From Beijerinckiaceae bacterium (GTDB lineage: Bacteria; Pseudomonadota; Alphaproteobacteria; Rhizobiales; Beijerinckiaceae): a stretch of DNA of 64,000 nucleotides. The first letter of the stretch is position 1; every line of letters starts with the position of its first letter. The position numbers were made by a program, and so were the translations under genes. The notes beneath the pieces are model-generated. The model was given only the letters and a program-made list of their open reading frames with translations, was not told the DNA's origin and ran no database searches. Shown in pieces: positions 25,934 through 34,367 of the stretch. The stretch spans positions 62,001 through 126,000 of the forward strand of contig CANBNG010000001.1 of assembly GCA_947370975.1 (NCBI GenBank), read 5' to 3'.

Positions 25934-25973
25934 GACCCCCACCCCTAGCCCCTCCCCGCAGGGGGGAGGGGGA
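25934..25973 (-). repeat. 40-bp G-rich hairpin repeat, copy C (inverted)
   Basis: Reverse complement of copy B with two base changes. Together with copy B it brackets the DUF559 gene, giving a roughly 500-bp unit with inverted ends at 25476-25973. The G-rich strand is the minus strand here. Confidence 0.9.
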
Positions 25974-26017
25974 CAAGGTGGTACCCAGCCCCGAGGTTTG
26001 GGCCCGCGCGGTCTGCA

Positions 26018-27334
26018 TCAGACCAGCATGCCCATCGGATTTTCAATCAGCGTCTTGAAGGCCGAGATCAGCTCCGCACCCAAGGCGCCGTCCACAGCGC
26101 GGTGGTCGGTTGACAGCGTGACGCTCATGACGGTCGCCACTGCTGGCGCGCCCTTCTTGACGACGACGCGCTGTTCGCCTGCGCCGACCGCGAGGATCGT
26201 TGCATGGGGCGGATTGATGACGGCGGAGAAGTTCTTGATGCCGAACATGCCGAGATTGGACACGGCTGAAGACCCGCCCTGATATTCATCGGGCTTCAGC
26301 TTGCGGGCGCGTGCGCGGGCCGCATAATCCTTCATCTCGTTCGAGATCTGCGCCAGGCCCTTCATCTCGGCCTTGCGGATCACCGGGGTGATGAGACCGC
26401 CGGGGATCGAGACTGCAACGCCGATATCCGAATGACGATGTTTCAGCATCGCGCCTTCGGTCCAGGTCACATTGGCGTCGGGCACGCGCTGCAACGAGAC
26501 AGCCATGGCCTTGATGACGAAATCGTTGACCGACACCTTGTAGGCGGGCTTGCCGTCCTTGTCCTTGGGCGCAGCCGCATTGATCGCTTCGCGCGCGGCC
26601 AGCAGCGTGTCGAGCTCGCAATCCACCGTCAGGTAGAAATGCGGGATCGTCTGCTTGGCCTCGACGAGTCGGCGCGCAATCGTCTTGCGCATCGAATCGT
26701 GCGGGATTTCCTCAAAGGATCCCGGCTCGAAGAATTTACGGATCGTCTCGTCGGACATGCCGGCAGGAGCGCCAGCACGCGCGGGCGCAGCAGCGGCAGG
26801 AGCCGGGGCGCCGGCACTTGCAGTTCCCCCGGCGATGGCCGCCTTCACGTCGCGCTCGACAATACGCCCATGCGGGCCAGAGCCCTTGACGCGCGCAAGA
26901 TCGATGCGCGCATCTTTCGCGATCCGCCGCGCGAGCGGCGAGGCGAAAACGCGCGCGCCGGCCACGGGAGCAGGTGCGGCCGCGGCAGCAACAGGCGCAG
27001 CAGCTACTGCCGCAGGCGCCTCAGCAGTCTTGGCCGGTGCGGGTGCGGGCGCAGCAGCGCCAGCCCCTGCCCCGACGGTCGCTGCATTTTCGCCTTCGAC
27101 GGCAATAATGCCGATGAGTGCATTCACCGCGACATCGGCCGTGCCATCGGGCACGACGATCTTGGCGAGAATGCCCTCGTCAATGGCCTCGACTTCCATC
27201 GTGGCCTTGTCGGTTTCGATCTCGGCCAGCACATCGCCGGATTTGACCTTGTCGCCTTCCTTCTTGAGCCAGCGCGCAAGATTGCCTTTTTCCATCGTCG
27301 GCGACAGAGCGGGCATCAGGATGTTGATCGGCAT
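26018..27334 (-). CDS. pdhC: pyruvate dehydrogenase E2, dihydrolipoamide acetyltransferase
   Basis: Core of the pyruvate dehydrogenase complex; passes acetyl from lipoyl to CoA. 438 residues: one lipoyl domain (1-80) with Lys43 in EIETDKATMEVEA, an Ala/Pro-rich linker, a peripheral-subunit-binding domain (ASPLARRIAKDARID, about 130-165), another Ala-rich linker, then the catalytic domain ending with STDHRAVDGALGAEL carrying the HxxxDG motif. It starts 14 bases after pdhB. Single lipoyl domain is usual in alphaproteobacteria. Confidence 0.97.
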   Translation of the reverse strand: MPINILMPALSPTMEKGNLARWLKKEGDKVKSGDVLAEIETDKATMEVEAIDEGILAKIVVPDGTADVAVNALIGIIAVEGENAATVGAGAGAAAPAPAPAKTAEAPAAVAAAPVAAAAAPAPVAGARVFASPLARRIAKDARIDLARVKGSGPHGRIVERDVKAAIAGGTASAGAPAPAAAAPARAGAPAGMSDETIRKFFEPGSFEEIPHDSMRKTIARRLVEAKQTIPHFYLTVDCELDTLLAAREAINAAAPKDKDGKPAYKVSVNDFVIKAMAVSLQRVPDANVTWTEGAMLKHRHSDIGVAVSIPGGLITPVIRKAEMKGLAQISNEMKDYAARARARKLKPDEYQGGSSAVSNLGMFGIKNFSAVINPPHATILAVGAGEQRVVVKKGAPAVATVMSVTLSTDHRAVDGALGAELISAFKTLIENPMGMLV

Positions 27335-27348
27335 GAGCGGCGCTCCCC

Positions 27349-28728
27349 TTAGCGATAGAGCACGGCTTTCGCCGCCTGGATGACATCCCCGACCGTCGGA
27401 AGCGCGAGCTTCTCGAGGTTGGCCGCATAAGGCATCGGCACATCCTTGCCGGTGACGCGCAGAACCGGCGCATCGAGCCAGTCAAAGGCCTTTTCCATGA
27501 TGCGGGCGACGATTTCAGCGCCCACGCCAGACTGCGGCCAGCCCTCTTCCACCGTCACGCAACGCCCGGTCTTCTGGACGGAGGCGAGAATGGTTTCAGT
27601 GTCCATGGGACGGATCGTGCGCAGATCGATGACCTCCGCCTCGATGCCTTCCTTGGCAAGCTCATCGGCCGCCTTCAATGCATAGTTCATGCCGATAGAC
27701 CAGGAGACGATGGTCACATCGTTGCCAGAACGCGCGATGCGCGCCTTGCCGATCGGCACGGTGTAATCGTCGATCTGGGGCACCTCGAACGTCTGGCCAT
27801 AGAGAATTTCATTCTCGAGGAAGACGATGGGGTTGGGATCGCGGATCGCGGCTTTCATCAGGCCCTTGTAGTCAGCCGCCGTATAGGGCGCGACGACCTT
27901 CAGGCCCGGGATCTGCGAATACCAGGCGGTGAAATCCTGGCTGTGCTGTGCGCCCACGCGCGCCGCAGCGCCGTTGGGACCACGGAACACAATCGGGCAA
28001 CCCATCTGGCCGCCCGACATATAGAGCGTCTTGGCAGCAGAATTGATGATCTGGTCAATCGCCTGCATGGCGAAATTGAAGGTCATGAATTCGACGATGG
28101 GGCGCAGGCCCGTCATCGCAGCGCCAACGCCAATGCCGGCAAAGCCATGTTCGGTGATCGGCGTGTCAACGACACGACGGGCGCCAAACTCCTGCAGCAG
28201 GCCCTGCGTGATCTTGTACGCGCCCTGATATTCGGCAACCTCTTCGCCCATGACGAAGACATTGTCATCGGCGCGCATTTCTTCCGCCATGGCGTCCCGC
28301 AAGGCTTCGCGCACGGTCATCATGACCATGGGCGTGCCGGCGGGCACTTCGGGCGCGGCAGGCACTGTGGCCAGCGTGGGAGGAAGCGGCGCATCGGACT
28401 CGGTCTTTGCGACCGAAGCCGGCTTTTCGCCGCCCGCATCCTTGGGCGCGGGGCCGCCAGACACCGGCACGGCATCCGCGCTTTCGCCTTCTGCGGTGAT
28501 GACCGCAATCGGCGTATTCACGGGCACGTTCTCGGTGCCGTCGGCAATCAGGATCTGGGCGAGAACGCCCTCATCCACAGCCTCGACCTCCATGGTGGCC
28601 TTGTCGGTTTCAATCTCGGCGAGCACGTCGCCAGACTTCACGACATCGCCGACCTTCTTGACCCATTTGGCAAGTTTGCCCTGTTCCATCGTGGGAGACA
28701 GCGCGGGCATGAGCACATTCACAGCCAT
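27349..28728 (-). CDS. pdhB: pyruvate dehydrogenase E1 beta with N-terminal lipoyl domain
   Basis: Beta subunit of the ThDP-dependent pyruvate decarboxylase component, 459 residues. Unlike most E1-beta proteins it has an N-terminal lipoyl domain (1-80, Lys43 in EIETDKATMEVEA) and an Ala/Pro linker before the transketolase-like domain, which starts PMVMMTVREALRDAMAEEM. This fusion is a mark of alphaproteobacteria. The ATG at 28728 has GGAGG just upstream; a longer frame to 28764 would overlap pdhA. The gap to pdhA is 14 bases. Confidence 0.97.
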   Translation of the reverse strand: MAVNVLMPALSPTMEQGKLAKWVKKVGDVVKSGDVLAEIETDKATMEVEAVDEGVLAQILIADGTENVPVNTPIAVITAEGESADAVPVSGGPAPKDAGGEKPASVAKTESDAPLPPTLATVPAAPEVPAGTPMVMMTVREALRDAMAEEMRADDNVFVMGEEVAEYQGAYKITQGLLQEFGARRVVDTPITEHGFAGIGVGAAMTGLRPIVEFMTFNFAMQAIDQIINSAAKTLYMSGGQMGCPIVFRGPNGAAARVGAQHSQDFTAWYSQIPGLKVVAPYTAADYKGLMKAAIRDPNPIVFLENEILYGQTFEVPQIDDYTVPIGKARIARSGNDVTIVSWSIGMNYALKAADELAKEGIEAEVIDLRTIRPMDTETILASVQKTGRCVTVEEGWPQSGVGAEIVARIMEKAFDWLDAPVLRVTGKDVPMPYAANLEKLALPTVGDVIQAAKAVLYR

Positions 28729-28742
28729 TGTCGATCCCTCCT

Positions 28743-29762
28743 TCAGAGCGTGATATCCGTCCACAATTCGGACGGATCCGGCTCAGGATCGTTGGTCGCG
28801 AATTCGGCTGCCTCGGCGACGATCGCACGCACTTTGGCGTCGATCTGTTTCAATTCGTCTTCCGTCGCATATTTGTCGCGCAGGAGGCGCGCACGCACCT
28901 GCTCGATCGGATCGTGCTCCTCGCGCATTTTCTGCACTTCTTCCTTGGAGCGGTATTTCGCAGGGTCGGACATGGAATGTCCGCGATAGCGATAGGTCTG
29001 CATTTCGAGAATGTAGGGGCCCTTGCCTTCACGGCACCAGGCGAGCGCCTTTTCACCGGCCGCTTTCACCGCCCGCACATCCATGCCATCGACCTGCTCG
29101 CCGGGAATGTTGAACGAGATGCCGCGACGGGAGAAATCGGACTGCGCCGACGCGCGCGACACCGAAGTGCCCATAGCGTAGCGATTGTTCTCGATGATGT
29201 AGACGGCCGGCAGCTTCCACAGCTCGGCCATGTTGAAGCTCTCGTAGACCTGGCCCTGATTGGCCGCGCCATCGCCGAAATAGATCATCGAGGCATTTTC
29301 ATTGCCGCGGTATTTATTGGCAAAGGCCAGACCGGTGCCGAGCGACACCTGCGCGCCGACGATGCCGTGGCCGCCATAGAAATGTTTCTCTTTCGAGAAC
29401 ATGTGCATAGAGCCGCCCTTGCCCTTCGACAGGCCGCCGCGGCGGCCCGTGAGCTCGGCCATCACGCCCTTGGGGTCCATGCCGCACACGAGCATATGCC
29501 CGTGGTCGCGGTAGCCCGTGATGATCTGGTCGCCGTCGCGCGACGCCATCTGCATCCCCACCACAACGGCTTCCTGGCCGATGTAGAGATGGCAGAAGCC
29601 GCCAATCAGGCCCATGCCATACATCTGGCCGGCCTTTTCCTCGAAACGCCGAATCTGCAGCATTTCGCGATAGGCCTGGAGTTCCTGATCACGGGTAAAT
29701 TCGGTCGGGGCGGTGTCTTTAGGCTTGGCCTGTTTCGACCGCGAGGAGGCAGTTGCTGCCAT
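28743..29762 (-). CDS. pdhA: pyruvate dehydrogenase E1 alpha
   Basis: ThDP-binding alpha subunit of pyruvate dehydrogenase, 339 residues. The ThDP motif GDGAANQGQVYESFNMA is intact, as are the YRGHSMSDPAKYR phosphorylation-loop-like segment and HLYIGQEAVVVG. The ATG at 29762 has GGGAG upstream; the frame continues to 29807 without a good site. First gene of the pdhABC run, so the operon promoter must lie in 29763-29999. Confidence 0.97.
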   Translation of the reverse strand: MAATASSRSKQAKPKDTAPTEFTRDQELQAYREMLQIRRFEEKAGQMYGMGLIGGFCHLYIGQEAVVVGMQMASRDGDQIITGYRDHGHMLVCGMDPKGVMAELTGRRGGLSKGKGGSMHMFSKEKHFYGGHGIVGAQVSLGTGLAFANKYRGNENASMIYFGDGAANQGQVYESFNMAELWKLPAVYIIENNRYAMGTSVSRASAQSDFSRRGISFNIPGEQVDGMDVRAVKAAGEKALAWCREGKGPYILEMQTYRYRGHSMSDPAKYRSKEEVQKMREEHDPIEQVRARLLRDKYATEDELKQIDAKVRAIVAEAAEFATNDPEPDPSELWTDITL

Positions 29763-29912
29763 GGTAGCTCCCTGAAAACTACGCGCGACCACTTCGGGCC
29801 GGCCCACTTAAATTAAATCAGGCCAGCACCGAATGCGAGGGGACCCAGACAGTAAATTGCATAGGAACAAATCATTTAATAGCAGTAGGTTAGGTAGATT
29901 AACCGGTTTTTG

Positions 29913-29955
29913 GTTACGCAAAAAAATCAACCAGATTTCAGTTATGCGAGAAAAA
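29913..29955. promoter_or_regulatory. direct repeat pair upstream of pdhA, possible operator
   Basis: Two similar A-rich elements, GTTACGCAAAAAAA at 29913 and GTTATGCGAGAAAAA at 29941, lie 28 bases apart in the pdhA/ftsB gap. The pitch is nearly three helical turns, as would suit a dimeric regulator. No known operator was recognised. Confidence 0.3.
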
Positions 29956-29999
29956 CCGCTTCTACTTTCGTCTCACGAGACGCTCAAAACCGGCGGGAC

Positions 30000-30314
30000 T
30001 CACTTCCTGTAGAAGAGAACCAGTTCGTCCTTGTGGACGCGCCCGAGCGTGACGCGCGCCTGCTCATCAAGAAGATCCTGATCGAGCGATTCCGCGCTCA
30101 TCATGCGCACGCGGCGCTCCCAACCGGCGCGCTCGTCCTGCAGGCCATGCAACTGGGTTGTCAGGGCGTCGATCCGCAGACGATATTCTTCCTTGGTCTT
30201 CAGCCCACGCGAGCCATTGATGGCATGCCAGACAAAATAGGACGCGCACGCACCCGACACGGCATAAAGCACGAGCGGGATGAGAACAGCGCGGAGTCGG
30301 CGACGAATGACCAT
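30000..30314 (-). CDS. ftsB: septum formation initiator FtsB/DivIC-like
   Basis: A 104-residue bitopic divisome protein: short basic N-terminus (MVIRRRLR), one membrane helix at about 10-30, then a heptad-rich coiled coil (about 42-75) and the ending ARVTLGRVHKDELVLFYRK typical of FtsB in this class, which links FtsL and FtsQ. GAGG precedes the ATG at 30314. It sits upstream of pdhA on the same strand, a usual alphaproteobacterial order. Confidence 0.9.
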   Translation of the reverse strand: MVIRRRLRAVLIPLVLYAVSGACASYFVWHAINGSRGLKTKEEYRLRIDALTTQLHGLQDERAGWERRVRMMSAESLDQDLLDEQARVTLGRVHKDELVLFYRK

Positions 30315-30430
30315 GCCGGACCCTCGCCCGCCGATGGTGAATCCTGCGTTAACAAGGGCGTTGAAAGCGGCATTTGACCCATCGGAAAAATAGCGCCAAT
30401 GAGGCGGATGAGCATTTCGCAAGGACACGC

Positions 30431-31642
30431 GTGACCCAGAGCCCCGCCCCGCCCCTGACCGACGTCGCCATTGTGCTGGTTGCGGCAGGCCGCGGCTTGC
30501 GCGCTGGACGCGAGCTGCCCAAGCAATATGTGCCGCTCGCCGGCAAGCCGCTGCTCGCCCACACGATTGCGGCGCTCGCAGCGCTTGGCGCACCGGTCCA
30601 GCCGGTGATTGCGCAAGGCGATGAGCTGCTTTTTGCCAATGTCTGCGAAGGGCTGAGCGCCGCCGCGCGCGCTCTTCTGCTGCCTGCCGTTCCGGGCGGG
30701 GCCACGCGCCAAACCTCGGTGCGGGCCGGGCTTGAGGCGCTCGCGCGCGTCGGAGCACCGGCCATCGTCCTCATCCATGATGGCGCGCGCTGCCAGCCGG
30801 GACACGCGCTTCTGCTGCGAGCGGTGGAAGCCGCCCGCCAATTTGGCGGGGCCGTCCCCGGGCTTGCGGTTACCGACACAATCAAGCAGGTCGACGATCA
30901 AGGGCGCAGCTGCGCCACGCCGGACCGCGCACGACTGCGCGCCGTACAAACCCCGCAAAGCTTCCACTTTAACTTGATCCATGCAGCCCATAATGATGCT
31001 GCCAAACAAGAATTGGCAGATTTTCCGGATGATGCGACCCTTGCCGAATGGGCGGGACATGAGGTGCATGTATTTGAGGGAGAGGCGCTCAACATGAAGG
31101 TCACGCGTCCTGAGGACTTCGCCCTCGTTGAAACCCGCCTGCTGGCAGACCTCCCCGACATCCGCACAGGACAGGGCTATGACGTCCATGCCTTTGGACC
31201 TGGCGATCACGTCTGGCTGGGCGGAGTGAAGATCGGCCATGATCAGAGTTTGATTGGCCATTCGGATGCCGACGTCTTGCTCCATGCGCTCACCGATGCC
31301 CTCCTCGGCGCGCTGGCCGATGGCGATATCGGCTCGCATTTCCCCCCCTCCGACCCGCAATGGAAGGGTGCTGCCTCCGACCGCTTCCTGCGCCACGCGG
31401 TTGATCTTGTTTCCGCGCGCGGCGGCATGATCGCGCATCTCGATGGCACGCTCATCTGCGAGGCGCCGAAAATCGGTCCGCACCGCGAGGCCATGCGCGC
31501 CCGCATTGCCGAGATCTGCGGTCTGCCAGTCGGCCGCGTTGGCGTGAAGGCGACAACCTCCGAGGGACTGGGGTTCACAGGCCGCCGTGAGGGCATTGCC
31601 GCCATGGCGCTGGCCACCATCCGCCTGCCCGTTCAGGATTGA
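30431..31642 (+). CDS. ispDF: bifunctional MEP cytidylyltransferase / MECDP synthase
   Basis: Fused IspD and IspF of the MEP isoprenoid route. IspD spans about 1-230 with VAIVLVAAGRGLRAG, LPKQY and the VTDTIKQV segment; IspF starts at RTGQGYDVHAFG and has the metal site DVHAF, IGHSDADVLLHALTDALLG and ATTSEGLGFTGR. The GTG at 30431 has AAGGA at 30421-30425; the frame is open to 30374 without a good site. The fusion is common in alphaproteobacteria. pncC follows 3 bases after the stop. Confidence 0.96.
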   Translation: MTQSPAPPLTDVAIVLVAAGRGLRAGRELPKQYVPLAGKPLLAHTIAALAALGAPVQPVIAQGDELLFANVCEGLSAAARALLLPAVPGGATRQTSVRAGLEALARVGAPAIVLIHDGARCQPGHALLLRAVEAARQFGGAVPGLAVTDTIKQVDDQGRSCATPDRARLRAVQTPQSFHFNLIHAAHNDAAKQELADFPDDATLAEWAGHEVHVFEGEALNMKVTRPEDFALVETRLLADLPDIRTGQGYDVHAFGPGDHVWLGGVKIGHDQSLIGHSDADVLLHALTDALLGALADGDIGSHFPPSDPQWKGAASDRFLRHAVDLVSARGGMIAHLDGTLICEAPKIGPHREAMRARIAEICGLPVGRVGVKATTSEGLGFTGRREGIAAMALATIRLPVQD

Positions 31643-31645
31643 GTC

Positions 31646-32158
31646 ATGAGTGAAGCCAACATCCTTGACGCCGCTCTCGTCGCCCGTGCACAGGCGCTGG
31701 TCTCGGCCTGCGCCGGGCTCGGGCTCAAGATTGCCACGGCGGAATCCTGCACCGGTGGACTGCTGGCGGGGCTGTTGACGGAGATCCCGGGCTCCTCGGC
31801 GGTCATCGACCGTGGCTTCGTGACCTATTCCAATGCGGCCAAGGAAGAGATGCTGGGCGTGCCAGAACCCCTGCTCCGCCAGTTCGGCGCGGTCAGCGCG
31901 CAAGTCGCACGCGCCATGGCGGAAGGGGCTATCGCAAACTCGCGCGCAAACCTCAGCGTGTCCATCACCGGCATTGCCGGGCCCGGCAGCGGCAGCACTG
32001 ACAAGCCGGTCGGCCTTGTCCATTTTGCCCGCGCCGAGCGCGGTGGACAGACACAGCTTCAGGAGATGCGTTTTGGGGATATTGGCCGCGCGAATGTGCG
32101 TCGCGCGGCCCTTGATGTTGCCCTCAAGCTGCTGGAAGCCCGCGTCGCGGGCTCCTGA
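31646..32158 (+). CDS. pncC: nicotinamide-nucleotide amidohydrolase, CinA C-terminal type
   Basis: A 170-residue PncC/CinA-C protein that deamidates NMN to NaMN in NAD salvage. Seen are the active-site segment ATAESCTGGLLAGLLTEIPG, GFVTYSNAAKEEMLGV and SVSITGIAGPGSG. There is no N-terminal MoCF domain, so this is the stand-alone form. It is coupled to ispDF (3-base gap), which is usual in alphaproteobacteria, and ends 2 bases before the convergent FAH gene. Confidence 0.93.
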   Translation: MSEANILDAALVARAQALVSACAGLGLKIATAESCTGGLLAGLLTEIPGSSAVIDRGFVTYSNAAKEEMLGVPEPLLRQFGAVSAQVARAMAEGAIANSRANLSVSITGIAGPGSGSTDKPVGLVHFARAERGGQTQLQEMRFGDIGRANVRRAALDVALKLLEARVAGS

Positions 32159-32160
32159 AC

Positions 32161-33072
32161 TCAGGCGAAGCTGTTGACGATTTCGCCGAGCCGCTCGATG
32201 CGGATCGTGACCACGTCGCCGCTGTTGAGATATTCGCCCCGGCCATTACCCACACCTGCCGGCGTGCCCGTGAGAATGATGTCGCCCGGCAGCAGCGTCA
32301 TGCGCGCCGAGAGATCAGCGATCTGCTCGCGGATATCGAAGATCATCTGCCCGGTGTTGGAATCCTGCTTCACGACGCCATTCACATCGAGAACCATTTT
32401 CAGATTGTGCGGATCGGGCACATCGCGCGCAAGCGTGATCCAGGGCCCGAGCGGACAGGCGCCGTCGAAAGATTTATGCGCCATCCAGTCGTTCTTGAAC
32501 GACGAAGTGTCGGGCATGCCGGCGCGCCGTGACAGGTCGCGCGCCGAGAGATCGTTGCCGATCAGATAGCCACCGACATAATCGAGCGCCTTGTCCTCGG
32601 ATACATTGCGCGCGGGGCGGCCGATCACGACGCCAAGTTCAGCTTCCCAATCGAGCTTCTTGGAATGGGCCGGCATCGGGATGACAGCACCCGGGCCAAC
32701 AGCGCAGCGCGAGGCCTTGATGAAATGCCAGGAGCGCTGGCCAAGATCATGGGGATCCTTCGGCGGCTCACGACCGTTGGCAGCCGCCATTTCGCGGGCA
32801 TGGTCGGCATAATTCGAGCCTGCGCAATAAATGGCGGGCGGAACGGGGATCGGCGAGAGCAGATGAACCTCGGACAAAGCCACGCCGGCGGGCTTCGAGG
32901 CGGCCAGCGCATCAAGCCGCGCGAGGCTGGCGTCGTAATCCTCAAACAGGCCCAGCATGGTCTCGTCAGCCCTGCGGCCGGTTGCCTTGGAAATATCGAT
33001 CGCCTGACCATCCAATATCATCGCAGCGCGCGGGCCCTCGGCCGTCGTGATCGTCGCAAGTTGATAGGTCAC
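32161..33072 (-). CDS. fumarylacetoacetate hydrolase family protein
   Basis: A 303-residue FAH-superfamily enzyme (COG0179) acting on a 2-oxo acid or acylpyruvate. Metal-binding acids lie in DWEAELGVVIG; other family marks are YCAGSNYADHA, GYLIGNDLSARDL and PGDIILTGTPAGVG. The start is a GTG at 33072, because GGAGGATAAA precedes it; the frame is open to 33132 from an ATG that would place this site inside the gene. The substrate cannot be assigned. Could belong to aromatic catabolism. Confidence 0.9.
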   Translation of the reverse strand: MTYQLATITTAEGPRAAMILDGQAIDISKATGRRADETMLGLFEDYDASLARLDALAASKPAGVALSEVHLLSPIPVPPAIYCAGSNYADHAREMAAANGREPPKDPHDLGQRSWHFIKASRCAVGPGAVIPMPAHSKKLDWEAELGVVIGRPARNVSEDKALDYVGGYLIGNDLSARDLSRRAGMPDTSSFKNDWMAHKSFDGACPLGPWITLARDVPDPHNLKMVLDVNGVVKQDSNTGQMIFDIREQIADLSARMTLLPGDIILTGTPAGVGNGRGEYLNSGDVVTIRIERLGEIVNSFA

Positions 33073-33445
33073 TTTATCCTCCCTCGTCCGGGTTGGTGTC
33101 TCGTCCCGGATCATGAGTGGGAAATTAGCCAAAAGCTGCGGCCAAGTCGCCCGCTATTTCAGTCGCGGATTCGGGGCTCTGGCCGCAAAACTTGCTAATA
33201 TTCAACTCATCAATCGACCCGACGTAAAGATTGTCCGGACTATTCTGGACCGATCGTTCCAGCTTCAGAGGAGCGCTGTGGTTAAGCTCAAGTTTTTTCT
33301 GTGTCTTTTACGAAACACTCGATATCTGAAAAGCTTAGCAGTTGATTAGCACAGTTGCAGACATCCCGCTTTTTGTTACGTTGCCTTCACCCCGGGGGTG
33401 GGTTTGGGGACTGACTAGGTAGAAACAATGAAGCAGGAGAAATAC
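33073..33445. other. intergenic region between FAH and porin genes
   Basis: About 370 bases with no supported gene. It must carry the divergent promoters for the FAH gene (minus) and the porin gene (plus). Composition is A/T-richer from about 33185 to 33380. TTGCAG and TACGTT separated by 16 bases near 33356-33383 are a weak promoter-like pair for the porin. A CCCCGGGGG palindrome is at 33391-33399. Nothing else was recognised. Confidence 0.5.
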
Positions 33446-34231
33446 ATGTCCATCCGTAGCGCACTTCTTGCGTCGGCGGCGATCTTGGTGGCCGGCTCCG
33501 CCTTTGCGGCGGACCTGCCGGCCCGTATCGCGCCTGCGCCCTATATCGCAGCGCCTATCTTCACCTGGACCGGCTTTTACGTCGGTCTGAATGCCGGCGG
33601 CGCCTGGAACAGCAACAACGGCTTCAGCTCGCCCGGCTTCATCATTGCTCCGACGATCTATGGCGCGTCGAGCAATAACGACACCGGTTTCACCGGCGGC
33701 GTGCAGGCCGGCTACAACTGGCAGTTCGGCAGCTTCGTGACCGGCGTTGAAGCCGACATCAACTATGCCGACAACAACCGTAACGGCAACACCTTCGTCC
33801 CGACGGTCGTTGCGCCTGGCACGTATTATACGGTCAGCCGTAACGGCGACAGCAACAACTGGTTCGGCACCCTGCGCGCCCGCTTCGGCGTCGCGTTCGA
33901 CCGCGCCTTGATCTACGGTACCGGCGGTCTCGCCTTCGGTGGCAATAACGGCGGCGGCTCTGTCTCGCAGACGATCGTCACCGGTCCTCCGCTCGTTTCC
34001 ACCACCACGACACTCGTCGGCGGCGGCAACAACAATTCGAACGTGGGTTGGGCGCTCGGCGCTGGCGTGGAATACGCCTTCACCAACTCGCTTTCGGCCA
34101 AGGTTGAATATCTGCATGTCGACCTCGGTCGCAACAACCGGACATTCACCGTCACGCCCACCACGTTCATCGCGGTCCATGACGATGCCAAGTTCGACCT
34201 CGTTCGCGCTGGCCTGAACTTCCGCTTCTGA
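33446..34231 (+). CDS. outer-membrane beta-barrel porin, Omp25/Omp31-like
   Basis: A 261-residue 8-stranded outer-membrane barrel of the Hyphomicrobiales type. The start at 33446 has AGGAGA just upstream; an ATG at 33428 precedes that site. The signal peptide ends SAFAADLP, then FTWTGFYVGLNAGGAW, GGVQAGYNWQ, GTLRARFGVAF, GAGVEYAFTN and the terminal strand VRAGLNFRF with the C-terminal Phe required for barrel insertion. Strong own terminator downstream; probably abundant and monocistronic. Confidence 0.92.
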   Translation: MSIRSALLASAAILVAGSAFAADLPARIAPAPYIAAPIFTWTGFYVGLNAGGAWNSNNGFSSPGFIIAPTIYGASSNNDTGFTGGVQAGYNWQFGSFVTGVEADINYADNNRNGNTFVPTVVAPGTYYTVSRNGDSNNWFGTLRARFGVAFDRALIYGTGGLAFGGNNGGGSVSQTIVTGPPLVSTTTTLVGGGNNNSNVGWALGAGVEYAFTNSLSAKVEYLHVDLGRNNRTFTVTPTTFIAVHDDAKFDLVRAGLNFRF

Positions 34232-34250
34232 CATCAGCGCAAGCTGAGTG

Positions 34251-34279
34251 AAAGCCCGGCCTCGCGGCCGGGCTTTTTT
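34251..34279 (+). terminator. Rho-independent terminator of the porin gene
   Basis: A 9-bp GC-rich stem (AGCCCGGCC at 34253-34261, GGCCGGGCT at 34266-34274), loop TCGC, followed by six T. It begins 20 bases after the porin stop. Confidence 0.93.
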
Positions 34280-34367
34280 GTTGGCTTGTCAGCATAAGAG
34301 CGCAGTTGTACGGTTTAGATGCCCCAAACGTGCAAATTCCTGCGCAGCAAGGCACGGGCTCTTTGCC

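Noticed and set aside
25515..26018. Full-length 167-residue reading of the DUF559 gene
   Set aside because: The first about 34 codons are repeat copy C and the frame starts at the pdhC stop; a start at 25916 or 25847 is more likely.
29815..29905. CtrA-type boxes (TTAA, seven bases, TTAA) before pdhA
   Set aside because: TTAA motifs are present, but none is paired at the required 7-base spacing.
30200..32023. 607-codon open frame on the minus strand opposite ispDF and pncC
   Set aside because: Both genes on the plus strand have clear catalytic motifs; the antisense frame shows only His/Arg/Gly-rich low-complexity sequence.
33113..33349. 78-codon plus-strand frame in the FAH/porin gap
   Set aside because: Overlaps the FAH promoter region, has no ribosome site and its composition is not gene-like.
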